Shown piece by piece: positions 25,638 to 34,133 of a stretch of 64,000 nucleotides of DNA. The notes beneath the pieces are model-generated. The model was not told the origin of the DNA, did not search any database, and worked only from the letters and a program-made list of their open reading frames with translations. This stretch comes from Propionicicella superfundia DSM 22317 (GTDB taxonomy: Bacteria; Actinomycetota; Actinomycetes; Propionibacteriales; Propionibacteriaceae): positions 960,757 to 1,024,756 of the forward strand of contig NZ_KE384020.1 in the NCBI RefSeq assembly GCF_000423465.1, given 5' to 3'. How positions within the stretch are numbered: the stretch's first letter is position 1; each line of letters begins with the position of its first letter. Made by a program: the position numbers and the translations under genes.

Positions 25638-26585
25638 ATGACGACACCACCACCGGGACACGGACCATATCCGTCCGGGATGATGTCGACACCCCTCCTG
25701 CCCGAGGATCCACCGAAGATCGGCGACTTCTGGCTCGATGCGCGCCTGCTGTCGGCCCCGGCCGGTGTCACCTACCTCGCCCACGGCGACGGCGTCGACG
25801 TCCTGCTGATCCTGCTCTCGGCCGGCGCGGCCGAGGATGCCGCCGCGCGCGACCGGCTCGCCGGCATCGTCAACGAGCTCGACATCGACACGGTCGTGGC
25901 CCGGGGCGGCCACGGACAGGACGAGGGACGCCTCGGAGGGAAGTTCCGCAGCGAAGAGGACGACCCGGTCGAACCCGACGACCAGGAGCTGGCACCGTGG
26001 GTCGCGATCGCCAACGACCACTCGCCGGCCGCCGCGGCCGAGGCACAGCGCATCCTCTCCGAGGTCGCCCTCGCGACGCTGCCGCCCAAGGGAACCCCGT
26101 CCGGACCGGATTACAGACTGCACTGGGTCGACGACACCCGGCCGGGGATGGCGCGGCTGTGGCCGTTGCCCTGGCCCGGAAAGCACGAGCGGGCGGGGTG
26201 GGTCTCGATCCTCGTCTCGTGGCTGATCATGCTCCTGATCGCCGCCCTCGCGGTCCTCATCGCGATCCTCATCTTCCAGAACAACAACGCCGGTTCGCCC
26301 CCGCCCCCGGTGCCGACCAGCGGCGGATCGCCGAACAGCGGATCCGGGTCCCCCGAGTCGCCCCAGAGCGCCTCCGGCTCCCCGTCCGGGTCCCCCACCG
26401 AATCGGGCAGCGCCTCCGGCTCCCCGTCCGGCTCGCCGTCGGGGTCCGGCACGCCGTCGGAGTCCCCCGGCGACATCCCGAGCCACACGAAGACGCCCAC
26501 GTTCATCTCCCCCACGGGCGGCACCGCCAGCGGCGGGGGCTCGTCGGAGTCGCCCAACCGGCGCCTGATCATCAGGTGGCCGTGA
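25638..26585 (+). CDS. Single-pass membrane protein with Ser/Gly/Pro-rich extracellular tail, unknown
   Basis: A protein of 315 residues from the ATG at 25638 (GGGAG upstream). The first 195 residues are soluble and acidic and contain FWLDARLLSAPAGVTYLA and VDVLLILLSAGAAEDAAARDR. One long helix follows (VSILVSWLIMLLIAALAVLIAI), then about 100 residues of Ser, Gly, Pro and Thr with repeats of the SGSPSGSP type. The shape suggests a cytoplasmic N-terminal domain and a cell-wall-spanning tail. It is divergent from the moxR operon, which is the only hint of function. I do not recognise the soluble domain. Confidence 0.75.
   Translation: MTTPPPGHGPYPSGMMSTPLLPEDPPKIGDFWLDARLLSAPAGVTYLAHGDGVDVLLILLSAGAAEDAAARDRLAGIVNELDIDTVVARGGHGQDEGRLGGKFRSEEDDPVEPDDQELAPWVAIANDHSPAAAAEAQRILSEVALATLPPKGTPSGPDYRLHWVDDTRPGMARLWPLPWPGKHERAGWVSILVSWLIMLLIAALAVLIAILIFQNNNAGSPPPPVPTSGGSPNSGSGSPESPQSASGSPSGSPTESGSASGSPSGSPSGSGTPSESPGDIPSHTKTPTFISPTGGTASGGGSSESPNRRLIIRWP
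26367..26431. repeat. Two copies of a 23-bp direct repeat in the Ser/Gly/Pro tail coding region
   Basis: An identical 23-base word (starting AGCGCCTCCGGCTCCCC) occurs at 26367-26389 and 26409-26431, a period of 42 bp or 14 codons. It encodes SASGSPSG units and is a likely site of slippage or length variation. Confidence 0.8.
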
Positions 26586-26586
26586 C

Positions 26587-27396
26587 ATGGCCGCCGTGCG
26601 CCGGCCGCGACTGATCGCCTCGGATCTCGACGGCACCTTCCTCAGCCCGGACGGCACGGTCTCCGAGGACAACACCGCCGCCGTCGCACGCGCCGCCGAA
26701 CTGGGAGTGCCGTTCGTTTTCGCCACCGGACGACCGAGCCGCTGGCTGTCGTGCCTGGACGACCTGTCCCTGGCCCATCCGCTCGTCGTCGTCAGCAACG
26801 GCGCGGCGGTGTGCGACCTGGCCACCGGCGCCTTGTCGCAGGTGCAGTCGATCGTCCCCGATGTCGTCGTGGACGTCACGTCCAGGATCCGCGGTGCCGC
26901 GCCGGACGTCGTCTTCGGCCTGGAGTTCCCGGCCGGTTTCGCGTGCGAACCGGCCCTCCCCCGCGACGAACGGGTGTTCTTCGCCGCCGGAGAGATCACG
27001 GACCTGGTCCGACGCGGAGAGGTGATGAAGGTTCTCGTCTTCAGCGACGACCTGTCCTCGGAGGAGATGCACACCCGGCTCGCACCCGTGATCGGCGCCG
27101 ACCTCGAGGCGACGTACTCGGCCAAGGCGACCTACGGACTGCTGGAGCTGATGGCGCCCGGCGTCTCGAAGGCGACGTCGCTGGCCACACTGTGCCGCGA
27201 CATGGGGATCGACGCCGCCGAGGTCGCCGCCTTCGGGGACATGCCGAACGACGTCGAGATGCTCGACTGGGCGGGTATGCCCTACCGGATGTCCGAGGGC
27301 CACCCGCGGGTCGCCGCACGGGGGTACCCCGTCGCCGGCTCGAACGCCGATTCGGGCGTCGGCCGCACGGTCATGCGCCTGCTGAGCCTTCCCTGA
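26587..27396 (+). CDS. Cof-type HAD-superfamily hydrolase
   Basis: A protein of 269 residues. HAD motif I is ASDLDGTFL, motif II is FATGRPSRW, and the motif III/IV region is KATSLATLCRDMGIDAAEVAAFGDMPNDVEML. A C2B-type cap lies between them. Such enzymes dephosphorylate sugar phosphates or flavin and PLP cofactors. It starts one base after the stop of the membrane protein gene, so the two are likely cotranscribed. Its 3-prime end overlaps the convergent MFS gene by 26 bases. Confidence 0.92.
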   Translation: MAAVRRPRLIASDLDGTFLSPDGTVSEDNTAAVARAAELGVPFVFATGRPSRWLSCLDDLSLAHPLVVVSNGAAVCDLATGALSQVQSIVPDVVVDVTSRIRGAAPDVVFGLEFPAGFACEPALPRDERVFFAAGEITDLVRRGEVMKVLVFSDDLSSEEMHTRLAPVIGADLEATYSAKATYGLLELMAPGVSKATSLATLCRDMGIDAAEVAAFGDMPNDVEMLDWAGMPYRMSEGHPRVAARGYPVAGSNADSGVGRTVMRLLSLP

Positions 27397-28681
27397 GCTC
27401 GGTCCCCGCGGTGAAGGACGCCGGGCGCGCGTAGCGCCAGAACGCCGGAAGGGCCAGCGCCGCGATCGTGACGAACACTACGACGAGCACGCCGCCGATC
27501 GTCGTCGCGCCCGGGGCGCCGACCAGTGCCGCACCGTACCCGTGAAGGGTGTCGGCGATCCGGGGCCCGCCGACGACCACGACGATGAACACCCCCTGCA
27601 GCCGGCCCCGCACCGCGTCGTCGGCGGCCGACAGCAGCATCGCCTGGCGGAACGAGGCCGAGACCATGTCGGCGGCCCCGCCGATCGCCAGCGCGACGGC
27701 GACGGCGATCAGCATCGGCAGCCAGGCGGACGGCGCGAACCAGGATGCGACGCCTGCGAGGGCCATCGCGACGCCCCAGACGACGACCGCCAGCACGACC
27801 GCCCGTCCCTGCCGCACGACGCGCGACACCGAGCCGGAGAAGATGCCTCCCAGCACCGCGCCGACGGGGATCGCCGCGCTGAGCAGGCCGAACACCAGTC
27901 CGCCCTCCTCAGGGCCACCGAACTGGACGTGGGCGATCTCGGGGAACAGCGCGCGGGGCATGCCGAAGATCATGGCGATGAGGTCCACCAGGAAGCTCAT
28001 GAGAAGGATCGGCTGGAAGCGGACATAGGCCAGCCCGTCCACCACGGCACGCAGGCCCGGGCTGCCGACACGCTCGGTCACCGGCAGCGGTGGCAGGACG
28101 ATCACGGCCCACAGCGTCGCCGTGAGGCTGACCGCGTCCAGGAAGTACAGCCACGTGAACCCGAACACGGGGATGAGCGCCCCGCCGACGAGCGGGCCGG
28201 CGATCGCCCCCGCCATCGTCACCGTCATGTTGAGGGCGTTCGCCGCCGGCAGCAGCGCCGCAGGCAGCAGTCGCGGCAGGATCGCCGTCCGCGTCGGCTG
28301 GTTCACGGCGAAGAACGCCTGCTGCACGGCGAACACCGACAACAGGACCCACACGTCGCCGACCCCCAGCAGCGCCAGCAGCCAGAACGCCACACTCGTG
28401 GCGATAAGCCCCAGCGTCGTGATGACGAGCAGCAGGCGCCGGTCGAAGTGGTCGGCCAGCGCGCCGCCCCACAGCCCGAACGCGATGAGCGGCACGAGCC
28501 CGAAGATGCCGGTCAGCCCGACGTACGCCGAGCTCTGGGTGATCGCGAAGATCTGCGCCGGCACCGCGACGACGGTGAGCTGAGCCCCGATGACGGTCAC
28601 GATGTTGGCCGTCCACAACCGCCGGAAGGCGGGGGTTCGCAGGGGTCGGGTGTCCGCCAGCCAGCGGCGCAGGTCTGCCAC
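27371..28681 (-). CDS. MFS permease, enterobactin-exporter (EntS)-like
   Basis: A protein of 436 residues from the GTG at 28681, with about twelve membrane helices. It opens RPLRTPAFRRLWTANIVTVIGAQLT and has the family word FALTDHFDRR-like loop as GGALADHFDRRLLL, a pattern common in EntS/MFS_3 exporters. The longer frame to 28930 is antisense to the lipoate ligase gene. A TAGAGT -10 lies eight bases before the GTG, suggesting leaderless mRNA. The substrate is unknown; siderophore or drug export is possible, and an iron-uptake operon lies 3.5 kb away. Confidence 0.85.
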   Translation of the reverse strand: MADLRRWLADTRPLRTPAFRRLWTANIVTVIGAQLTVVAVPAQIFAITQSSAYVGLTGIFGLVPLIAFGLWGGALADHFDRRLLLVITTLGLIATSVAFWLLALLGVGDVWVLLSVFAVQQAFFAVNQPTRTAILPRLLPAALLPAANALNMTVTMAGAIAGPLVGGALIPVFGFTWLYFLDAVSLTATLWAVIVLPPLPVTERVGSPGLRAVVDGLAYVRFQPILLMSFLVDLIAMIFGMPRALFPEIAHVQFGGPEEGGLVFGLLSAAIPVGAVLGGIFSGSVSRVVRQGRAVVLAVVVWGVAMALAGVASWFAPSAWLPMLIAVAVALAIGGAADMVSASFRQAMLLSAADDAVRGRLQGVFIVVVVGGPRIADTLHGYGAALVGAPGATTIGGVLVVVFVTIAALALPAFWRYARPASFTAGTELREGSAGA

Positions 28682-28783
28682 GGCCCCGTACTCTAGTCCG
28701 CGGCGAGACGGGCTCGGTCGCGTGGCGCGACCAGTTGCCGTCCCAGGGCCGGGTTCGCGAGCCACGGGGTGTGGACGGCGCGC

Positions 28784-28789
28784 CATAAT
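28784..28789 (+). promoter_or_regulatory. -10 box of a probably leaderless lipoate ligase transcript
   Basis: CATAAT lies seven bases before the ATG at 28797, with no Shine-Dalgarno between. The expected transcript start coincides with the start codon. Confidence 0.55.
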
Positions 28790-28796
28790 CGGACCC

Positions 28797-29846
28797 ATGC
28801 ATGGTGAATACAAGGTGCCCGGAGGCAAGCTCGTCGCAGTGGACCTCGATGTCGCGGACGGCCTGCTGACCGACGTCTCGGTGTCCGGAGACTTCTTCCT
28901 CGAACCCGACGACGCCCTCACAGCCATCAATCAGGCGCTCACCGAGCTGCCGTCGGACACTCCCAAATCGGAGCTCGTGACCGTCCTGGACGGGGCGCTC
29001 CCGACCGGGGCGGCGCTCATCGGATTCACCAGCGACGGCGTCGCCAGCGCGGTGCGGCGGGCGCTCGGCCACGCGACCAGTTGGTCGGACCAGCACTTCG
29101 AGGTGCTGCCCACCCGCACGATGGACCCCAAGATGCACGTGGCGCTGGATCAGGTGCTCGCCGAGGAGATGGCCGCCGGGCGCCGCGGGCCGACGTTCCG
29201 GTTCTGGGACTGGGACTCCCCGCTCGTCGTCATCGGGTCCTACCAGAGCTACCGCAACGAGATCGACCCCGACGGGGCCGCCCGACACGGCATCGAGGTC
29301 GTCCGGCGCGTGTCCGGCGGCGGGGCGATGTTCATGGAGCCCGGCAACTGCATCACGTTCTCCCTCGTCGTGCCGAGCACTCTCGTGGACGGCCTGAGCT
29401 ACGTCGAGTCGTACGAGTTCCTCGACCAGTGGCTGCTCGGGGCCCTGGGCAAGGTCGGGGTCGAGGCGTTCTACGTCCCGATCAACGACGTCGCGTCGAA
29501 GGCCGGAAAGATCGCCGGCGCGGCGCAGAAGCGGTTCGCCAACGGCTCGGTCGTCCATCACGTCACCATGGCCTACGACATGGACTCCGCGAAGATGCTG
29601 GAGGTGCTGCGCATCGGCCGGGAGAAGCTGTCCGACAAGGGGACGAAGTCGGCCAACAAGCGGGTCGACCCGATGCGCTCCCAGACCGGACTCCCGCGGG
29701 CGGCGATCATGGATCGCTTCACGGAGCACTTCGTGAGCCTGTACACGACGGTCGAGGCCGACTACACCGAGGCCGAGCTCGCCCGCGCCCGCGAACTCGT
29801 GGAGACGAAGTTCGCCACCCCCGAGTGGGTCCACCGGGTGCCCTGA
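28797..29846 (+). CDS. lplA: Lipoate-protein ligase A family, accessory domain at the N-terminus
   Basis: A protein of 349 residues. The first 90 residues (GEYKVPGGKLVAVDLDVADG, then SGDFFLEPDD) look like the small accessory domain that is C-terminal in E. coli LplA. The catalytic BPL/LplA domain follows (about 100-320), with WDWDSPLVVIGSYQS, RRVSGGGAMFMEPGN, VNDVASKAGKIAGAAQKRF-type lysine region (written here INDVASKAGKIAGAAQ) and HHVTMAYDMD. The domain order is thus swapped. It attaches lipoate to 2-oxoacid dehydrogenase or glycine cleavage proteins. The upstream frame from 28590 is not used. Confidence 0.9.
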   Translation: MHGEYKVPGGKLVAVDLDVADGLLTDVSVSGDFFLEPDDALTAINQALTELPSDTPKSELVTVLDGALPTGAALIGFTSDGVASAVRRALGHATSWSDQHFEVLPTRTMDPKMHVALDQVLAEEMAAGRRGPTFRFWDWDSPLVVIGSYQSYRNEIDPDGAARHGIEVVRRVSGGGAMFMEPGNCITFSLVVPSTLVDGLSYVESYEFLDQWLLGALGKVGVEAFYVPINDVASKAGKIAGAAQKRFANGSVVHHVTMAYDMDSAKMLEVLRIGREKLSDKGTKSANKRVDPMRSQTGLPRAAIMDRFTEHFVSLYTTVEADYTEAELARARELVETKFATPEWVHRVP

Positions 29847-29972
29847 GACACGCGCCGGGCCCTCCACGTTCCCCGGTGCTTCCGGGACAAAGACCCGCCC
29901 AGGTCCGCGTGCCCGTCTCCATCCGTTCGCCTCGGATCCCCTTACCCATGGTGGGATACGCCCCTGCGCCGC

Positions 29973-29978
29973 TAGCCT
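29973..29978 (+). promoter_or_regulatory. Candidate -10 box for ptsH-ptsI
   Basis: TAGCCT lies about 100 bases before the HPr start. A small palindrome CCCATGGTGGG (29945-29955) sits about where a -35 would be and might be an operator. No classical -35 is seen. Confidence 0.4.
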
Positions 29979-30077
29979 GAGCTTCTACAACCCACCCACG
30001 GTGCGCGGCTGTGACGAAGAAGCGCATGCGGCACCGATGGCCAGGGCTCGCCCCAGGGACATCCGAAAGGAACGAAG

Positions 30078-30344
30078 ATGTTTTCCAAGACTGTGAGGGT
30101 CGGCTCCACGACCGGTCTGCATGTCCGCCCCGCGACGCTCATCTCCGAGGCTGCCGGACGATTCGAGGAGGAGATCACCGTCGCGCTGGTCGGGGAGGAG
30201 GACGACGGCGTCGTCGCCACGTCCAGCCTGATGCTGATGACCCTCGGCGCCGAGGCGGGGGACGAGATCCTCGTCTCCTCCGAGGACGAGGCCGCCGTCG
30301 AGGCGATCGCCGCCCTGGTCGAGACCGACCTCGACCCGCAGTAG
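30078..30344 (+). CDS. ptsH: Phosphocarrier protein HPr
   Basis: A protein of 88 residues with the active-site His15 in TTGLHVRPATLI, phosphorylated by enzyme I. The region usually holding the regulatory Ser46 reads VVATSSLMLMTLGAEAGD, which keeps serines but departs from the Firmicutes consensus, so HPr-kinase control is not implied. An AAAGGAACGAAG ribosome site precedes the ATG. It is followed 29 bases later by ptsI and supplies phosphate to MtlF and other sugar permeases. Confidence 0.97.
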   Translation: MFSKTVRVGSTTGLHVRPATLISEAAGRFEEEITVALVGEEDDGVVATSSLMLMTLGAEAGDEILVSSEDEAAVEAIAALVETDLDPQ

Positions 30345-30373
30345 CCCACCCGTTCCCGAGTAAGGAGACCGAC

Positions 30374-32056
30374 ATGACACAGCTCACGGGAACCGGCGTC
30401 GTCGCCGGTGTCGCCTACGCCCCCGCCCGCTGGGCGGCGGCCCGTCCCGAGATCAAGGCGTCCGCCTTCGCACCCGTTCCCGAGGCGAACCGGGCCGCCG
30501 AGCTCGAACGCTTCGAGGCGGCCGTCGCGGCGGTCGAGCAGGGCTATCTGGAGCGCGCGCAACGAGTCGCCGAACCCGACACCAAGAAGGTGCTGGAGGC
30601 CACCGCCGGTCTGGTCAAGGACCGCGGACTGATGCGCATGGCGCGCAAGGAGATCGCCGCCGGCACCGCCGCCGAGGGGGCCATGATCGACTCGATCGAC
30701 AGCTTCATCCAGACCATGCAGAAACTGGGCGGGCTCATGGCCGAGCGCGCCACGGACCTGCGCGACATCCGCGACCGGGTCGTCGGCGTCCTCATGGACC
30801 TGCCCGAGTTCGGGATCCCCGAGAGCGACACCCCGATCGTCCTGCTGACGACCGATCTCTCCCCGGCCGACGCGGCCATGCTCGACCCGGCCACCGTTCA
30901 GGCCCTCGTGTTGTCCGAAGGCGGGCCCACGAGCCACACCAGCATCGTGGCGCGGCAGCGCGGCATCCCGTGCGTCGTCGCCGTGCCGGGGTTGGCGACC
31001 ATCTCCGAGGACGAGGTCGTCCTCGTCGACGGTGGACGGGGCACGGTCAGCACCGAGGCCGACCCGTCATCGGTCGAGCGCCTCATCGCCGAGGACAGGA
31101 CCCGCCGCGACGCGGTCCGCACGTGGCAAGGCCCCGGCCGGACCGCCGACGGGTACCAGGTGGCACTGCTCGCGAACGTCCAGAGCGTGGCGACCGCGCA
31201 GGAGGCCGCGCAGACCCAGGCCGAGGGCGTCGGTCTGTTCCGGACGGAGCTGGCGTTCTCCGAGACGGCGACCGAGCCGAGCGTCACGGACCAGGCGAAG
31301 CTCTACGCCGGCGTGTTCGCGGCGTTCCCCGAGGGCAAGGTCGTCGTCCGGACGCTCGACGCCGGGTCCGACAAGCCGGTCCCCTTCGTGCTCCACGAGA
31401 AGGAGGACAACCCCTCGCTCGGGGTCCGCGGGATCCGGCTGCAGAGTCTCAAGCCCGAGGGGATGCTCGACCGGCAGCTCGACGCCATCGCCCAGGGCCG
31501 CAAGGACTCCGGGGCCGAGGGCCGCGCCTGGGTCATGGCGCCGATGATCGCGACGGTGGACGAGGCCCGGGAGTTCGCCGCCAAGGTGCGCAGCAGGGGC
31601 ATGATCCCCGGCATCATGGTGGAGGTTCCTGCCGTCTGCGTCCTCGCCGACGAGTTCATCGCCGAGGTCGAGTTCATGTCGGTCGGGACGAACGACCTCA
31701 CCCAGTACACGATGGCGGCCGATCGGCTGTCACCCTCGCTGGTATCCCTCAACGACCCCTGGCAGCCCGCGGTGCTGCGGATGCTGTCGCTCGCAGCGAC
31801 CGCCTGCACGAAGACGCGCAAGACGATCGGCGTCTGCGGCGAGGCGGCCTCCGACCCGCTGCTCGGCTGCGTCCTCGTCGGTCTCGGCATCAGCTACCTG
31901 TCGATGGCCGACAAGGCCATCCCCGGGGTCGGCAGCATGCTGGGCTCGGTCACGCTGGCCCAATGCCAGGCTGCGGCGCAGGCCGCGCTCGCCGCCACCG
32001 ATCCGCAGGGGGCCCGGCACGCGGCCGAGTCGATCCTCCGCGGCGACCGCGACTGA
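30374..32056 (+). CDS. ptsI: PTS enzyme I
   Basis: A protein of 560 residues from the ATG at 30374, with TAAGGAGA upstream. The phosphorylated histidine is His188 in SEGGPTSHTSIVARQRGIPCVV. The C-terminal PEP-binding barrel shows GVGLFRTEL, LDAGSDKPVPF, LGVRGIRL, GTNDLTQYTMAADR and the conserved Cys in IGVCGEAASDPLL. It transfers phosphate from PEP to HPr. A strong GC hairpin at 32063-32098 ends the operon. Confidence 0.97.
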   Translation: MTQLTGTGVVAGVAYAPARWAAARPEIKASAFAPVPEANRAAELERFEAAVAAVEQGYLERAQRVAEPDTKKVLEATAGLVKDRGLMRMARKEIAAGTAAEGAMIDSIDSFIQTMQKLGGLMAERATDLRDIRDRVVGVLMDLPEFGIPESDTPIVLLTTDLSPADAAMLDPATVQALVLSEGGPTSHTSIVARQRGIPCVVAVPGLATISEDEVVLVDGGRGTVSTEADPSSVERLIAEDRTRRDAVRTWQGPGRTADGYQVALLANVQSVATAQEAAQTQAEGVGLFRTELAFSETATEPSVTDQAKLYAGVFAAFPEGKVVVRTLDAGSDKPVPFVLHEKEDNPSLGVRGIRLQSLKPEGMLDRQLDAIAQGRKDSGAEGRAWVMAPMIATVDEAREFAAKVRSRGMIPGIMVEVPAVCVLADEFIAEVEFMSVGTNDLTQYTMAADRLSPSLVSLNDPWQPAVLRMLSLAATACTKTRKTIGVCGEAASDPLLGCVLVGLGISYLSMADKAIPGVGSMLGSVTLAQCQAAAQAALAATDPQGARHAAESILRGDRD

Positions 32057-32062
32057 CCGCGG

Positions 32063-32098
32063 GGGCGGGGCCGGGGCGTCGTCGTCCCGGTCCCGCCC
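32063..32098 (+). terminator. Strong GC hairpin terminator after ptsI
   Basis: A 13-bp stem (GGGCGGGGCCGGG with CCCGGTCCCGCCC, one G-T pair) and a ten-base loop lie seven bases after the stop. No T-run follows, as is common in actinobacteria. Confidence 0.75.
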
Positions 32099-32152
32099 TC
32101 GTGCGGGCCCCTGGCCGTCCCATGCGGGCCGCGTCCGGGTTGAGCGTCGGAA

Positions 32153-32171
32153 TAAGGCAAGGCTAACCTTG
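32153..32171 (+). promoter_or_regulatory. DtxR/IdeR-type iron box overlapping the promoter of the siderophore uptake operon
   Basis: TAAGGCAAGGCTAACCTTG matches 14 of 19 positions of the DtxR/IdeR consensus, including a perfect AGGCTAACCT core. TAACCT within it is also a TANNNT -10 placed six bases before the ATG at 32176. An iron-bound repressor here would block the promoter directly, and the transcript is probably leaderless. Confidence 0.8.
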
Positions 32172-32175
32172 TCGA

Positions 32176-33123
32176 ATGTCGTCCGTGCCCAGGCTCTCCG
32201 CGCCCCGCCCCGCGTACCGTCCGTACGCGGTCCGCGTCGCCGCCACCCGCAGGCTCGGCCGGCATTTCGTCCGCGTGTCCCTGACGGGCGCCGACCTCGC
32301 CCACTTCGGGGGCGCCGGGCTGGACCAGCGCGTCAAGCTCATCCTCCCCCTCCCCGACGGGACGCTCGCCGACGTCGGGCAGGCCGATGCGGCCGTCATC
32401 GACGCCGGCACCTGGTACGAACGGTGGCGCGCGTTGCCCTCCGGACGCCGACCGCCCATGCGCACCTACACGGTTCGCCGGATCGACCCGCACGCCCGCC
32501 TGCTGGACATCGACATCGTCGTCCACGGCGACACCGGACCCGGCAGCACCTGGGCCGCGAACGCCTCTCCGGGCCACGACGTCGTTGTGGTGGGTCCCGA
32601 CGAACGCAGCCCCGACTCGCGCATCGGCCTCGACTGGCGGCCCGGCACCGCCCGGCGGGTCCTGCTGGCCGGCGATGAGACGGCGGCGCCCGCGATCTGC
32701 GCGATCGTCGAGAGTCTGGCTCCGGGGATCGCCGCCGACGCGTTCATCGAAGTCCCCGACGAGGCCGACGCCCAGCCGCTGCGCACCACCGGCGACGTCC
32801 GCGTCAACTGGCTGGGGCGCGGGGACGCGCCCCACGGAGCGCCCCTACGGCACGCCGTCACCGACTGGGCGACCCACGCCGGGGACGTCCTGGGTGCCGC
32901 CGCGACGACGCGGCACCAGCCCCTCACCGACATCGACGTCGATCGCGACCTGCTCTGGGACAGTCCCGGCGACGCCGACGGTGAGTTCTACGCATGGATC
33001 GCCGGTGAGTCCGCCACGGTGAAGGCGCTCCGCGCCCTGCTCGTCGGCGGTCACGGTGTCGACCGGGCGAAGGTCGCGTTCATGGGCTACTGGCGGCTCG
33101 GCCGGGCCGAACGGACCGGATGA
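32176..33123 (+). CDS. Siderophore-interacting protein (ferric-siderophore reductase, ViuB/SIP family)
   Basis: A protein of 315 residues with an FAD-binding N-terminal domain (RRLGRHFVRVSLTG, then RPPMRTYTVRRIDP as the flavin-binding RxYTxR motif) and an NAD(P)H-binding C-terminal domain (RVLLAGDETAAPAICAIVE, then EFYAWIAGESATVKALRALL). It releases iron from imported siderophores by reduction in the cytosol. It is the first gene of the iron operon and overlaps the next gene by four bases. Confidence 0.95.
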   Translation: MSSVPRLSAPRPAYRPYAVRVAATRRLGRHFVRVSLTGADLAHFGGAGLDQRVKLILPLPDGTLADVGQADAAVIDAGTWYERWRALPSGRRPPMRTYTVRRIDPHARLLDIDIVVHGDTGPGSTWAANASPGHDVVVVGPDERSPDSRIGLDWRPGTARRVLLAGDETAAPAICAIVESLAPGIAADAFIEVPDEADAQPLRTTGDVRVNWLGRGDAPHGAPLRHAVTDWATHAGDVLGAAATTRHQPLTDIDVDRDLLWDSPGDADGEFYAWIAGESATVKALRALLVGGHGVDRAKVAFMGYWRLGRAERTG

Positions 33124-34133
33124 GCCCCGGCACCCGCGCCGCCCGCGGCATCGTCGTCCTCGGCGCCGGACTGCTGACCCTGACGGTCGCCGCCCTGCTC
33201 AGCGTCATGGTGGGCACACGCCCGATCGATCCCGGGATCGTCCTCGACGCCCTGCTGCACGCCGACCCGCAGAATCCCGATCACCTCGTCGTCCTGACGC
33301 AGCGGATCCCCCGCACCGTCATCGGCGTGCTGGCCGGGACGGCCCTGGCCGCGGCCGGCGGCATGATGCAGGGACTGACACGGAACCCCCTCGCCGACCC
33401 GGGCCTGCTGGGGGTGAACGCCGGAGCGTCCTTCGCCGTGCTCACGGCCATCACCGTGCTGGGGCTGACACAGCCGAGCGCCTTCGTGTGGTTCGCATTT
33501 CTCGGTGCCGCGCTGGCGGCCGTCGCGGTGTACGCCATCGGGTCCGCCGGGCGCGACGGGGCCACTCCGGCGAAACTCGCCCTCACCGGCGCCGCCGTCA
33601 CGGCAGGGCTCACCTCGCTGTCGATGCTCGTCCTCACGACGAACACGACCGCCCTCAACACGTACCGGTTCTGGTCGGTGGGCTCCCTCACCGGGCGAGG
33701 CCTGTCGGAGGCGTGGTTCGTCGCCCCCGTCATCGGCGCGGGCCTGGTCCTCGCTCTGATCACCGCGGCGGGGCTGAACCTGCTGGCCCTCGGGGACGAC
33801 ACGGCCCGCGGGCTCGGGCACAGCGTGCGCCGGACACGGACGCTCGCGATGATCGCCATCGTCCTGCTGTGCGGCTCCGCGACCGCCATCGCGGGCCCGC
33901 TGGTCTTCGTCGGGCTCGTGGTCCCGCACGTCGCGCGGGCGCTCGTCGGGACGGACTACCGGTGGATCGTCGCCGCGGGGATCCCTCTCGGCGGCGTGCT
34001 GCTCGTCGGCGCGGACGTCCTGGGCCGGGTGGTCGCGGCCCCCGCAGAACTCGAGGCCGGGCTCATCGTCGCCTTCCTGGGAGCGCCCGCCCTCATGTCC
34101 CTCGTCCTCCGCCGCAGGCCGGTGTCCCTGTGA
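33120..34133 (+). CDS. Iron-siderophore ABC transporter permease (FecCD family), first
   Basis: A protein of 337 residues with about nine to ten membrane helices. Family motifs: RIPRTVIGVLAGTALAAAGGMMQGLTRNPLADPGLLGVNAGA, and AGPLVFVGLVVPHVARALVG near the end, the cytoplasmic coupling helix region. It overlaps both neighbours by four bases, so stoichiometric expression with the second permease is likely. It imports ferric siderophores together with the lipoprotein and the ATPase downstream. Confidence 0.95.
   Translation: MSPGTRAARGIVVLGAGLLTLTVAALLSVMVGTRPIDPGIVLDALLHADPQNPDHLVVLTQRIPRTVIGVLAGTALAAAGGMMQGLTRNPLADPGLLGVNAGASFAVLTAITVLGLTQPSAFVWFAFLGAALAAVAVYAIGSAGRDGATPAKLALTGAAVTAGLTSLSMLVLTTNTTALNTYRFWSVGSLTGRGLSEAWFVAPVIGAGLVLALITAAGLNLLALGDDTARGLGHSVRRTRTLAMIAIVLLCGSATAIAGPLVFVGLVVPHVARALVGTDYRWIVAAGIPLGGVLLVGADVLGRVVAAPAELEAGLIVAFLGAPALMSLVLRRRPVSL

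Noticed and set aside
24621..27125. Minus-strand reading frame of 834 codons spanning moxR and the divergent genes
   Set aside because: It overlaps moxR out of frame and crosses a divergent promoter region.
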